DNA from: Plantago ovata
Lineage: Eukaryota; Streptophyta; Magnoliopsida; Lamiales; Plantaginaceae
Assembly: GCA_028274465.1 (NCBI GenBank)
Contig: CM051455.1
Location: 134,884,096 to 134,948,095, forward strand
Direction: 5' to 3'
Length of the DNA: 64,000 bases
In this document: one piece after another, positions 9,793 through 21,236 of the stretch
Layout: the number at the start of each line of letters is the position of its first letter
Position numbering within the stretch: the first letter of the stretch is position 1
The notes under the pieces: generated by a model
What the model was told of the DNA's origin: nothing
Seen by the model: only the letters and a program-made list of their open reading frames with translations
Databases searched by the model: none
Position numbers and translations under genes: made by a program

Positions 9793-12280
9793 CTAGTTAT
9801 AGCCCGTGGCGTGCCACAGTATAGTTTACTTTGCGTTTCATCTAATTGAAAGAGATTGAAAATTTATGAAAGTTATATTGCGAAGATATATTTTTTTTAA
9901 GTAAAAAGCATTTGAGGACAATGTGTTCTACATAAAAATTAAAAATTGAAAGTGAAGGTGAGGTGGTCTAGCGGAATGGAGGTCGTGACGGTGGGGTGCA
10001 TGGTTCGATCGCCAGCAGAGACATAAGGCGGTTTCGGTGTGGACATATAAGGTGGTTTAAGATATTGTGTAGTAGTAGCGTAGCAGTAGTTGTAATATTT
10101 GCCGTTTTAAAAAGAAAAAAAAAAGTACATTACTGTTAACACTTCTCACAATTTGCAAAGGACTTCCTTGTAAACAATATTTGCTATCGTGTGAGTTGGT
10201 TTTCCATTCTCATCCAAGATAAAAACCTTGAGGCCTTTCTTGCTGGTAACGCGAGAAAATGCAACGTATAGCTGACCATGACTGAAGACGGGCTTTGGAA
10301 GATATAGTCAGGCATTACCTAAAGATTGTCCTTGACTCTTGTTGATAGTAATTGCATAGCTAATTGAAATAGGGGACTGTCTGCAATGGAATCTAATTGG
10401 AAATTTGGTATGATCAGAAGGTGATAAAACACTACGTGGTATGTAGACCTTGTTACCCGCCTTTGTACCAGATATCATCTTTGCCTCTATAATCTTCTCA
10501 CCAAGTTTAGTGATAATCAATCTCGTTCCATTACATAATTCAACAGACTGGTTGATGTTCCTTACAAGCATAATAGGGAATCCAACTTTGAGTTTTATAG
10601 AATGATTTGGTAAACCCGAGGCTTTGATGGAGTTTAGAAACTCTACTGAATAAACATTCTCACGATCGACGATGTCAGGCTCTTCAGGGCATATAGTGTC
10701 AGAACTCAAGTATTCCGTTGCATCGCCTGGCAACAATGACATAATGTAATTGTAATTGATCCCTTCCACCATCTCATTTGTTGGAGCTAAATGGCTCTTT
10801 ATTCGAAGTACTACAGTCCATCACCAGCATGATCGAGAACTGAAGGATATGTGCTTTTAACTATTGCATCTAATGGGTCAGGAGCAGTACGAATAAGTAT
10901 ATCTCTCGGCAATTCAAAATCGATTTCTCCATCATTTTCACCTAACACGCAACAACCATTCAGCAAATTCCCTTATATCTTCCACATCAGCAGGTGATCC
11001 TCCACACCACATAGCAAAGAAAAATAAAGTTGAGAGATTCGATTTATTGAACAATAAAATTTGACAATAATATTTGTAATTATATTTGAAAGAATAGTAA
11101 CCATAGAACAAACTACTAACCTGTAGGCGCATGAACATAATGTCCTCTAGAGGAAAGTCTTGCTGGTGCCACCATAACCATATAGAAAGAATACACCACC
11201 ATTTCCCGCGAAGTGGCATCCATAATCATTTGGTAAATATTCTTCTGCTTATCCGTGAGACACGGATACAACCTGCCGTGTTCAGCTTGCATTTCCGTAA
11301 CATCGTAAGACAAGTACAATTCCTCCGCTATGAGGTTGTTCAGCCCATTGTTAGTGACATCAGTGTTCATATTTGGCATATCATACTTATCCAAACTACA
11401 CCTATTCCGTTTTAGCAATTCTTGTATCTCAGCAAGAGTCAAGTTTTGTATCTCTTCGTCAGTAAGCTCCAAACCTATATGAGGTTCATGTTGAAATGAT
11501 CAAATATAATACAATAAAAAAAAATAGCAATTCAGTTGTAATGATTATAGTATGATGGAAATGTACATGGGTTATTCATCTTGTTGCGTATCTTAAATAG
11601 GATACCATCAGACAAATATTGCCATGTGTTCTCCTATACATGCTTTGGTCTCGACATACAGTTCGACATGAGAAGCATTGAGAACATCTAGCTTAAATAA
11701 TTACCGGATCCCCAAAAGTATGCTTCCTTGACACCATCGATGTACTCACTGTCGTCATCAAGAAGACCAAGAGCATAGCAAGCATCACGATATGTGTCAT
11801 ACACCACAATATTTACTGTCCTAAGATCCTCAAATCATGTGGCACCCCTTATGTGATTCAACACTATCCTCAGATGATAAAGAGGGCCAGACCCTGGTGG
11901 TACATAATATATTCAACTGATTTTATTGTGGCGTTGCTTTCTATCCTTTTAGACCTTGTCATTAGAATGCCAGACATAATGTCTTGGAAACTCAACATAC
12001 ATGTACTGGCGAGCCTCTGGGTGTTCCTTATTGAAATCCATCCAAGCAAGGAACTTTGTATGTGAAACAGTCTGCTTTTGAGCCAAATCCGGAATGTAAT
12101 CACCATCCTTCAAATATATTGACTGTTCACCCTAGAGATGAAAAGGTAATCGCTCTACTGCAGGATCCCTGTAGTGAATATCATATACCAAAGGCGCCAA
12201 AACATTGCAACTTCTCCCGCCTCAACTCAAATACACTCGACATGGCCCACACTTATAATTTATAAATGCATGAGAATCGA
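9793..12280 (-). mobile_element. Decayed Helitron with PIF1-like helicase remnants and 3' terminus
   Basis: On the minus strand the element ends in a hairpin GTGGC-AC-GCCAC, about nine bases, then CTAG at 9796-9793, the Helitron 3' signature. Helicase remnants run right to left. The N-terminal part at 12250-11700 has KFLAWMDFNKEHPEA and YVPPGSGPLYHLRIVLNHI. At 11116-11472 is LTDEEIQNLTLAEIQELL and a degenerate Walker A (GYGGTSKTF) out of frame. Then comes REFAEWL near 10950, APTNEMVEGINYNYIMSLLP and INKSQGQSLGNA at 10308-10800, and [17 protein letters not shown] through the C-terminus near 10140. The middle ATPase core and the Rep endonuclease are not visible. Several frameshifts and stops interrupt the frame, including an in-frame stop after QSLGNA. 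The 5' end was not found. Confidence 0.8.
9952..10125 (+). mobile_element. tRNA-derived SINE nested in the Helitron
   Basis: GAGGTGGTCTAGCGGAATGG resembles a Pol III A box. About 40 nt on, GGTTCGATCGCC resembles a B box. A further 110 bases lead into an A-rich tail (aaaaagaaaaaaaaaag). The element lies between the Helitron 3' end and the helicase C-terminus, so it probably inserted into the Helitron. I could not find a convincing target-site duplication, and the element is too long and too diverged for a tRNA gene. Confidence 0.6.
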
Positions 12281-12374
12281 GTTACGATTTTAACCAAAGG
12301 TCAAATTATTGTCTCCGGCTGGCAATACTACAAATTAATAACCGCATCTTTGTTGACATAATAATACTTCACTA

Positions 12375-12433
12375 GTTAGTTACATAAAACTTATTCTCAA
12401 AGAAAGGAAAAAAAAAAAAAGTTAGTTACATAA
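12375..12433 (+). mobile_element. Micro-retroposon: 33-bp A-tailed insert with 13-bp duplication
   Basis: GTTAGTTACATAA at 12375-12387 is repeated exactly at 12421-12433. Between the copies lie only 33 bases that end in a run of 13 or more A. This fits an extremely 5'-truncated LINE or SINE insertion. A chance short duplication is the alternative. Confidence 0.6.
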
Positions 12434-12647
12434 CAGAATGAATTTTACAATAGTAACTAAATTGGTTATAGATATTTTGAAGCAAAGCAGAAGTCAACTT
12501 TCCACGCGCCAAAATTAGTTAGAGATATTTTTCAAGAAATGAATTGAAGGCGGTTATGTGATTACTTCACACATACACAAAACAGAGAATACCAAAATCT
12601 CTCTCTCTCGATCAACTCTCGGGTTCTCTCACCCTCTCCATTGAAAA

Positions 12648-13384
12648 ATGGATCCTGAACCTGCTCATCCTGAAGGTTATGAAGTCAGCAGACGAATCGG
12701 TGAGGCAATTTGTGATGTCATTCTGATTCTGTATTGGTTTCTCGTTATGTATCTGTCTCTGCTAATTCCATCAGTTCCTGTAACTGATAATGCCGATTTT
12801 GAGTTTCTCTTTTATAATGCCAATTTTGAGTTTCTCACTGATGCTATTCTGTTCGTGCTTATGGCGGTCGGAATGTTCTTTTTCTGGGCATATGGTGATC
12901 CATGTGTTAATGGAATCGTTGTTGTGCTTCAAACAATTCGTCCTCCAATCGTTGCTATGTATCAACAAATTCGTGCTTCAATCGTTGCTATGTATCATCA
13001 TCATAATCCAGAACCCTCTCATTATCCAGAAGCTGTTCCATCAACCTCTCAAGGTGAAGCATTAAACACACGAGCATTTAAATATATCTTTGATCATGAT
13101 TCTTTGGTTAATTTCCATCTGCTCTGTAATTAGGATTGAAGATAATGATTTAATTCACTGTTAAATCGATTGATTATGATTTTCATACGAGTTGTTTTCG
13201 ATCTCTGTTAGTTTCCCTCTGCTCTGATAGATAGTTGTATTACTGCTAATTAGGATTGAAGATGATGAATGATTTCACTGTTATATCGATCGATTACGAT
13301 TTTCATACGAGCTGTTCTCGATCTCTGTTTCCTGCAGGTTCAAGCGTTGCTGGAGATTTAGAAATGCAATCGACTGATAACTGA
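12648..13384 (+). CDS. Small putative membrane protein, unknown function
   Basis: I do not recognise this protein. A continuous frame from ATG 12648 gives 161 residues up to a stop at 13131-13133. A better model splices at CAAG|GT (13053/13054) to TGCAG|GT (13337/13338), ends at TGA 13384 and gives 150 residues ending near LEMQSTDN. Residues about 21-43 and 64-83 are strongly hydrophobic and probably span the membrane. The protein carries two internal duplications: DNADFEFL / YNANFEFL around 48-63 and PPIVAMYQQ / ASIVAMYHH around 99-118. The 5' UTR is CT-rich, as in many plant genes. It lies downstream of Helitron debris, so it may be a young or lineage-specific gene. No ribosomal or enzymatic motif is visible. 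Confidence 0.5.
13111..13337 (+). repeat. Tandem duplication of about 120 bp in the presumed intron of the small membrane-protein gene
   Basis: TAATTAGGATTGAAGAT recurs with a 120-bp offset (13127 and 13247), and similarity continues through gattttcatacgag and tcgatctctgtt. A third, weaker copy follows near 13505-13610 (gattcatgacgatgatcgcaatttcactg). Confidence 0.8.
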
Positions 13385-14479
13385 TACTGGTAGACGCGTT
13401 CCTGCTAGCGATGATCAAGTGCCACTGACTGATGATGCATCATCATCATCTCTGCCTGTCTAGTCACGTCTCTCTCTGCTGTGATAGCAAACTGCAGTAA
13501 TAATAGTGCTTAAGATTCATGACGATGATCGCAATTTCACTGTTCGATTCTATTGTGAGTGGTTGCTTCATACTAGTTGTTTTCGTACTCTGTTACCAGT
13601 TCAATTCACTGCTTGCTTCTCGAAATCAGCTGCTGTTGCTGTAATTCGAATTTCGAAATGTAGTGCTACTTTCTCATCTGTAATTCAAATTACTGTAAAA
13701 AACTCTCTATGATCAGATTTACTACTGTCTTTTTACTGTTACCAGTTCAGTTCATTGCTACTTTCAAGTTTTGCTGCTTAATTTTGTAACTTCAGTCAAA
13801 TGTCCAATTCAATGCAGCCCCCATTGAGGGTATAAAATGTCAATTGTCAAAGGCCAACAAATCTAACACATTAAGAAGATTAATGGAATGTAAAAATTAG
13901 AAATTAAGTAAAGTTTAAAAAGTTTCAAACAGAAGTACTTAATAAGTTTATGGCAATATTTGTACAGGCCGTGGGGACCGTAGTATTATTCGTTTGATCG
14001 TTTCTTGCCTTGCACATGTATTTTACGTATATACTACCTCCGTTTTCTTATAAGTGAAGTATTAGCATTCTTGAACATTCCCGATATAGCAGGCTTAGAG
14101 ATCACACTGATTGAAGATGATCAATGAAGAGAGAGTTGCAGTCTGCATTGTGAACAAGATGTAAATTAACTGTTGTTTATTAATTTAGAATGAATTGTGT
14201 ACAAGATGGATGAATGAACTACGCTAGTTATATTGAACTACAGGATACTATACATGCTAATCTACTGTACTTACTATACACCTGATCTAACAAACTTGTA
14301 ACCAACTGGTACTATATGCAGAATTCTACAAGTATAACTGCATTTAGCTGGAATCTGGACATGATTTATCTGATTGGTTCTTCTTGTATGATCATTTCCT
14401 TTCTTCTGCTTGCCTTTTTTCTTTCTAATGAAGCTTGGATATACCTGCTTTCTTCTTCTTGTTCTTCTTGTATATTTTG

Positions 14480-15133
14480 ATAAGCAGTACCCACGCACCG
14501 TACACAATGAAACTCCAGCTGCAGTGCAGACAAGTACGAAGGCTGCCCTGACTTCAGTTTGCCGGAAAATGGAGTCACTTTTTAAAGAATGTGAAGTTGA
14601 GGAAGAAAGGGTGCTGGTGCTCTACTGAATCTAGCTGAAGAAGAAGAGCAGTGAATGAGTTTAGTACAAGTCAATATGTGAAATGAAAGAATCTCTAGGT
14701 GGTGTAGATGAAGAATATAGAACCTCAGGTTTAGATGCTACCATGCACAACGGTGGAGGAAAATCCAAAGCAAACAGATGAGTACAACGAATTCGAGCTA
14801 TGCCTGTCATGTTAAAACTATTTTGTTCACATTATGAAGATTCAGTATACTATGTTCATTTATATAAATACAAAAAATTACCACTTCCACAAAGATTCGC
14901 ATCAGGCTGGTTTTTCAAAAGATGTTGCTTACAGTGATTTAGAGGCTCACAATTCCTCCAGAGTTGGACAGATCTGTAACGAACAAACCATTGCTGCAGC
15001 AGATCCACTAAGATTATCACATTCGGCTGACCCTGCAAATCAATGGATGCCCAGGAATACATATCATCAATCGAATCAAATGACACTCGAAAATAAAGCG
15101 GTGGTTACATTGCCAAAAAATTCCATCTCCTAG
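14480..15133 (+). other. Unidentified coding-like fragments
   Basis: Two frames have a protein-like composition. One is at about 14490-14628 (TSTKAALTSVCRKMESLFKE, then an EVEEER tail). The other is at about 14880-15133 (HQAGFSKDVAYSDLEAHNSS, then a polar tail ending in LPKNSIS). I cannot assign them to a family. They may be decayed exons of one gene or chance frames. Confidence 0.2.
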
Positions 15134-15726
15134 TCATAAAAATTCTAATGTTCCAGCATAGTGCAGAGAAGCTAAGTAGCATAAATGATGCAGAATGTCA
15201 TTGATCATTAGTCATCACATCATAAATCATAATAATCTACTTTTAGTATTCCTTTTTACCTAACAATGATGCAGAATGTCATTGATCATTTTGAAGAATA
15301 TTCTAACATTTGAAATACTTATAGTCAGCTACTTAAATGTGCAAAGAGTTCATATTTATTAGAAATTGAAATACTATAAATATTTCGAAATGAATTTGCA
15401 AATTATATTTACCTATACAGAACTTACTGTGTAGTTGTTGTTTTCCAGAAAGAGTATGCAGAAAAACATGTTTACAAGAAGATTAACTATCATTAAGAAA
15501 AAGTGAAATATCAACATCAATAAGTATTTGCAATTCATTTATTTGTATTAGAACTTGACTTATGAGTATCAGACAACTGACTAAGATGTACTATAAACAA
15601 AAACTACAAATCTCCAACAAATTTGTGAAGAATGTAAAAGACAACGAGGCACGTGAACAACCAGCTTTGCAGGCACAACCTGAACATTCATTAATGCATG
15701 AGAAACAGAAGTGAAAAGTACTGGAT

Positions 15727-15748
15727 GGGGGTTGGGGGAGGGGGTGGG
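15727..15748 (+). other. G-quadruplex-type motif
   Basis: Four G tracts of 5, 5, 5 and 3 are separated by one- or two-base loops. This fits the G3+N1-7 quadruplex rule and stands out in AT-rich spacer. Confidence 0.75.
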
Positions 15749-16209
15749 AACCTTACATGCAGAATGGAATTCCCGTAGAACAAAGGTTTGAACCGTACTC
15801 GGTTCGAAATTCTTTTCCAGAGTTCTGAAAACTAGTATGATGCTATGATGTGGTAGAAACTCATAAACAAGGTTTACTTTTGCCCTATTTTTATGATGTG
15901 GGTTAATTAATGAATTCTATCATTTCATTTACTTATAACCCCATCCTTTGCAGAATGGTTTTGAGTTGTATTTCTATTACTCTTTGTTTGTTCCAAGGAC
16001 TTGTGGATACACATCTCCTCAGCTTATGCTTAGAGATCATAAATTTAGAGGGCTCAATATGGTTCAATAATTTGAGTGACAAATTCATGACTTGTGAAGT
16101 AACATCAGAGTCTTGTGGAAGAACAAAATGTAGGCAGTGATTGTAATGAAGCATAAAACTCTAGTTTTAATGTTCACTTTGGACTTGAGAATTTATATGA
16201 TGCTTCATT

Positions 16210-16370
16210 CATACCAATTACCTTGTAATTTGCATACTTCTGTCGGACAGAGTGTTGAACTGCTTCACTTTTACGTTGCAGATTGTGAAGTTTGAGAACA
16301 CGCCCTTTCAGTTCGCATGGTCTATAACCAGAATGCAGCTGTAGTGCTTGACCCGGCATAAGACAGACAG
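16210..16370 (-). other. Possible orphan exon, unknown protein
   Basis: On the minus strand an open stretch reads PGQALQLHSGYRPCELKG and LHNLQRKSEAVQHSVRQK and ends at a good donor (AAG|GTAATTGG, near 16223). No partner exon or family was recognised, so this is weak. Confidence 0.2.
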
Positions 16371-18205
16371 AATAATAAATAAGCAAAGAGAGAACATCTG
16401 CTAAGAAGTCATCAAAAGCTCAGAGGGCAACAAATCATATATTGTATGCTATATGTTGACCCCATTTGGTTCAAAAATACATTTACTAACAAAATCCTAA
16501 AATAATCTGCTTCTTTTCTTGAAATTGAGACTCAAAACTCAACCCGAGGGTTTTAGCAATTGTTGGAGAAACAAATTAAATACCACCAAAACTCCAATTA
16601 TTTCAATTCGCTTCTGAGCTAATACAGTAAACTTGTATTAAACCAGCTATGAGGTTTTTGAGGTCTGTAAACTACTTCTACACTGTTTTAAAAGTTTAAG
16701 ATTGATTGCATTTTTAAATTATAAAATTAAAAGGGATTATTTGGAGACTGGAGTCTTATGATGAGGCCTATTCTGATTTGGAAAAAAAAAAATGCTGTCC
16801 CAACCAAACCTTTTTAAAAAGTCAGTACATTTTATCAATTTTATTTTTTTAAATGTCATAACCAATAAATCTTTTTTTAGAAGGTTGCAGTTTATCTAAA
16901 TTCTAATGTCCTTAAATAAATGGGGTTAAAATTGTAAAAACAGAAATAGTAATCCTTGACATCAAAGCAAGTATATGTCAATTGTCAACACAAAAGATCA
17001 AGGACAAGATAAACTAATAATTTCTACGTTTCATTAGGAAGTTCCTATTTGGTCAACAGTCCTCAAATTTGACCGCACGTTTGTCCTAAATTATACGGAT
17101 GTAATTGATTTTTTAAATATAAAATTAAAATTTATAAGCTGATAGTATTTTTAATATTTTTCTAAAGAAATGTATCAATATAGTTTAGGTCTAATATATG
17201 GGCCAAACACAAACACTGTTGACCATAAAGGAATTTACTAATGAAACCAAGGAAATACTTGCAAGTTAATTTTGAAACAAGCAGCCATGAGACATTTGAA
17301 TTGGTCAAGATGGATCAGTACTATTCATCGGCATTTTGGACTATTCACACGAGAACTAATATGTAGTAGACTAGTAGTATCATGAAAACAAACCGAAATA
17401 ATATTTTGGAACAAGCTGGAAGAGCTCAAGATGATCCACTCAGAAAACTATACGTGTATAAAATTATACAGTAGCTCAATCATATAGTTGAAGCCTGAAG
17501 GACGATAAAAATGGAACAGATAATAGATATTGTTCTTGTTTGATAGCGTGGTTTAATTTCTGTAGCCAAACTCAAAGTCTTAGACACATTCGAGTGTACA
17601 TTATTAATAAACATTTCGTCTCAACATGCTAATTATTAAATTATACGTATTCGCAGAAATTAAAATACACGGTGAAAAAACATGCTAAGTTGGAGGTTCT
17701 TTAAAGTTTAGACCTTGGGGCTTAGGCCTTAGAGCACTCCCAGAAAAGCTTAACACCTACCAAGCCTGAAACTTTCAAACTTGTTCTGTGTGCTTCAAAT
17801 AAGGAAATATGACCAAATGAAACGACCCCAATATGATCTAGAGGGAGGCTATGCTACAACAAGTCATTTCATCTTTTCTAAAGATGAATCAACTTTTTCA
17901 TTGAAATTGAAATGACATTTCCTGACATGATACAATACAGGATTCAAACATGTTACTTTATACCTCGAACGCAAAACAGCATTTTGATTCTCATGAAAAA
18001 AAAATTGTCATCCAGGATACAAGGTAATCGCCATTAAGCCATTATCACGAGTTAATAAAGACACAAATACAATGCTACGGTTTCTCTCATATCTGTACGT
18101 CTATAGTGGTTGGTTTCGCTATATCCAAGTCCCATCACCTTAATGAGATGAGTACTTCCGTCCTTAACACCAACAAAGGCTACGAGGAAGGACTATCCTG
18201 GCATG

Positions 18206-21200
18206 CTACGGCAAAGGCATTGGTGGCGTCCATTTGCTGAACTCTACCAGATCTCTATTCACAATGGATCCATTATGCAACCAGAATGTCTCTGCAGACT
18301 GGTGGAATAGCCTCACTCTTTTCTGAAGTTCCCACAAAATGCCACGGAAAGCGGAGCAATGTTCAGTTTCTGGAGCATAAACAAATAAGCACCTTACTTT
18401 TCGGCCCCTAGCAATCATCTCCTCTATGCTTTTGTCTGCGGAATAGCCATAAGTGTGAATCATTAAACAGCTGTAAAGAGAAAATAAAGGAAACAGATTC
18501 AAATTCACTTGACATTGGCCTATGAATGGTTACCCAGTTTATGCAATGTGCAATACGTTGTGAATGGTGTGATTTGTTAATGTTACCGTAAGGCATAAAT
18601 AGATAATCGGGTAATTATTCAGGCAATTTGTGATGCACGAGCAATCAGAATGACCATTGAAGGTTTCACGTTCCACAAACTAAAGGTGTGAATCAAATAT
18701 CACTTGCAGAGGTGATTGGAGCTAATTTCCTCGGATAAAAAAAGAGAGAGAGAGAGGGGCCGGAATGAGTCCATAACAATACCTGGAATTGATTCCAAGT
18801 AATCCAAAAGTTTAGTGCCAATCCGAGATGATGGCCATTTAATTGATATTTGGGCATAGTCAACTATGTCTTGAAATGGCAATTCCACGTGGTCTGACAG
18901 GATTACTGGAACACACTCCTGCAAAGACAGAAAATACTAATAAGTTCAATAGGTTTTTTTTGGTTGTGTTGTGTGCATTGACAGGCGAGAGGAGTAGGAA
19001 GCAGACCACAAAGAACGACTCATAAAACCGAAGTGTCCATGATGACTCCCCCCGTGGAGCCAGACAGAATTTTGCGTTGCGAAGATGCTGAAAGTAATCT
19101 GCCTTTCCAAGTTTGTCAGGCCCACTGAACTTCAACTCTGGAGATTCCAACTGTTCACACAATCAACATGGATATCTTTCTAGGAAACTATCACATAAAT
19201 CATAATGACACTACCAAGAACACCTCAATTTTGGTTTTTAAATTCTACGTATCCAAACAGCGGATTTATGTCCTTGCAAGTTTTTCCATCACGAAAACTA
19301 ATTTAGATTTCTACCTTCTCCTCTTTATGATACTTTCCAGATTAGTTTTCATTTTACTATTTCTCTACCATCTCTGGGAGATAGGAGGTGAATTTGAAGA
19401 GTAGAGTGATCCTTCCATGTTGACTCTGGCACATATATCTACGACTCTTAGCAAGGTTCCAAGACAACTAATTGAATTCTTTTGGTCTCCTGAGTCTTCA
19501 TCCTTTCACAATTGGCGCTATATATTGACTTGCTTAGTGCCTGAGTTCTTCTTCTTCTTTTTTAGTTGTGTGTGAATAACACATTTACTAGTGGAAGTAA
19601 CTTGTTTCCTTGTGATGAAATACTCTTACAAAAAAGTAAAATAGAATCAAAGCTATTCTTAGAGCCCAAAATGTCAAACTGACCACACAAAATCTACCAT
19701 GCACATCAAATGTTTTTCAATTTAAAGAAGTGCTAAGGTAGAGATGTAAAGAATGGAAAACTGAAAGAAGACAAATGTGCATAACAATCCAGAGATGAAA
19801 AAGGAATACCTTATCAGGATATTGTTTGGCCAGATCTATCAATTGCAGACGGCCAATTTTCCCTTGTGCCCGACCTAAATAATTTGCTAGGTATTTCCTC
19901 TTCGAAACAGGCAAGGGTTCAACCAGCCTAGGAATGTGAGTTGTCATCCCATCGTCAATATTCCCAGGAATGATGATATCTTTCCAAGTATTAAAGGCAT
20001 TGGTGTCCCGTTTATCAGTGCGGTCACCCTGTGTTTATCAAATAGAAACATTATTGATGGAACTTTCATAAGAAGCATGTCGTAGTAAAAGCTACGAGGA
20101 ATATTACATCCACAAAACTGAAGATAAATCAGACTTGGACATATCAGTATCTACAAGCTACAGTGACCAGTAGAAGAAGAGAATGTACCTCTGGAGTCAA
20201 AATTATAGAACGGTTGATATATGTTGCCCAAGACTTGAACAAATGAGCCCCAGCACCACTGAAATAAGCAGTCACAACAGAAAGAATAAAAAGAGGTCAT
20301 TCCATTATTCAGATACGAGAACTGAGACTGAACAGTGAAATAGTAATTCAGCTACGTGTATTGTGCATTTTCAATAACTGAATGAATAGTTAATAATAAT
20401 TTTCACTGCAGCAAATTACAAAAACTAGGGACACATACCTTGGGAAAACAAAGATATGGTTGCGGCCGCCTGATAACCTGAAATATGGCATTTGACTTAA
20501 TACCTGAAACCAAATATAGTAGTGATATAAGTCATAGTAGTTCGCCAATTTAAGTTAGTTTGTTAGTTGTAGATAAGCTGATATTGCAATGTTGAGAGAA
20601 TGAGATGCATTACCTTGACATAAGTTTGGTTGATCTCTTTATCATTCAAACCGCCCATCATCCGTACACACTTAACATAAGAGGGGACGAAAAACAGATG
20701 AGCTTCTTCTTTTGTGTGAGTCCGCAATGTTGATTGCAAAAGCAATCTATGTATTTTGACCTACATGAAATTGGATAGTGCTATTTAAAACTCATCAACT
20801 TCATCTACTAGGTATGAAGTTGACACATTATTAACCAGCTGGTTTTATTTATTTATTTATTTATTTATAATTAACAAAACAAAAAAGATATAATTACCTG
20901 CGTGCCCCATTGCCCCTTGACGCAAGCATCAGCAGTAATCTTCCCTTCTCGTCCGTGAAGCAACAGCTTTAAACCCTCAATTTCGTCCTCTTCATACACG
21001 TACATCTTCAGATTCGGTTGGGAGAGGGGCCATGATACGACGTCGTCGTTATGAAGGTCGACGGCGGAGAATGGGGTGATACGCGGTCCGAGAGAGTGGT
21101 CGAAGAGGAAAGTGGCGGCGGCGATTAGGGCGAGAGTGGCGATTAGGGCGAGAGCGGTGATCTGGTGAGTGCGTGTGCAGGGGGAGTATTGATTGGAGAG

Positions 21201-21236
21201 TCTGGTGCTTTTCTTGCTCAGGTTTATGGACGCCAT
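18206..21236 (-). CDS. Exostosin-family (GT47) glycosyltransferase, type II membrane protein
   Basis: GT47 enzymes build cell-wall polysaccharides in the Golgi. Eight exons join in frame: 20898-21236, 20614-20760, 20439-20503, 20189-20258, 19810-20028, 19007-19150, 18783-18918 and 18206-18435. They total 1350 bp, or 449 residues. The N-terminus has a short basic tail followed by one hydrophobic anchor at about residues 27-47 (ALALIATLALIAAATFLF). LKMYVYEEDEIEGLK opens the catalytic domain. Conserved exostosin segments follow: EEAHLFFVPSYVKCVRMM, SGGRNHIFVFPSGAG, AKFCLAPRGESSWTLRFYES and ECVPVILSDHVELPF. The length is normal and no break is seen. The donor after exon 6 (GTG|GTCTGC) is a weak match but keeps the family sequence FFV-ECVPV continuous. 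The exact sugar specificity cannot be read from the sequence. Confidence 0.93.
20842..20870. repeat. TTTA microsatellite in intron 1 of the exostosin gene
   Basis: Consecutive ttta units lie between exons 1 and 2. Confidence 0.85.

Larger units (their letters stand above)
13610..18205. other. Gene-poor spacer with two exon-like fragments
   Basis: AT-rich DNA. A Stowaway-like end (CTACCTCCGTTTTCTTATAAG) lies near 14035 without a visible partner. Two stretches look faintly exonic and are listed separately (14480-15133 and 16210-16370). The rest holds only simple A and T runs and one G-rich tract (15727-15748). Confidence 0.5.

Noticed and set aside
9960-10030. Functional tRNA gene
   Set aside because: A- and B-box words are present but no cloverleaf or acceptor stem forms and an A-rich tail follows about 110 bases later, so it is a SINE.
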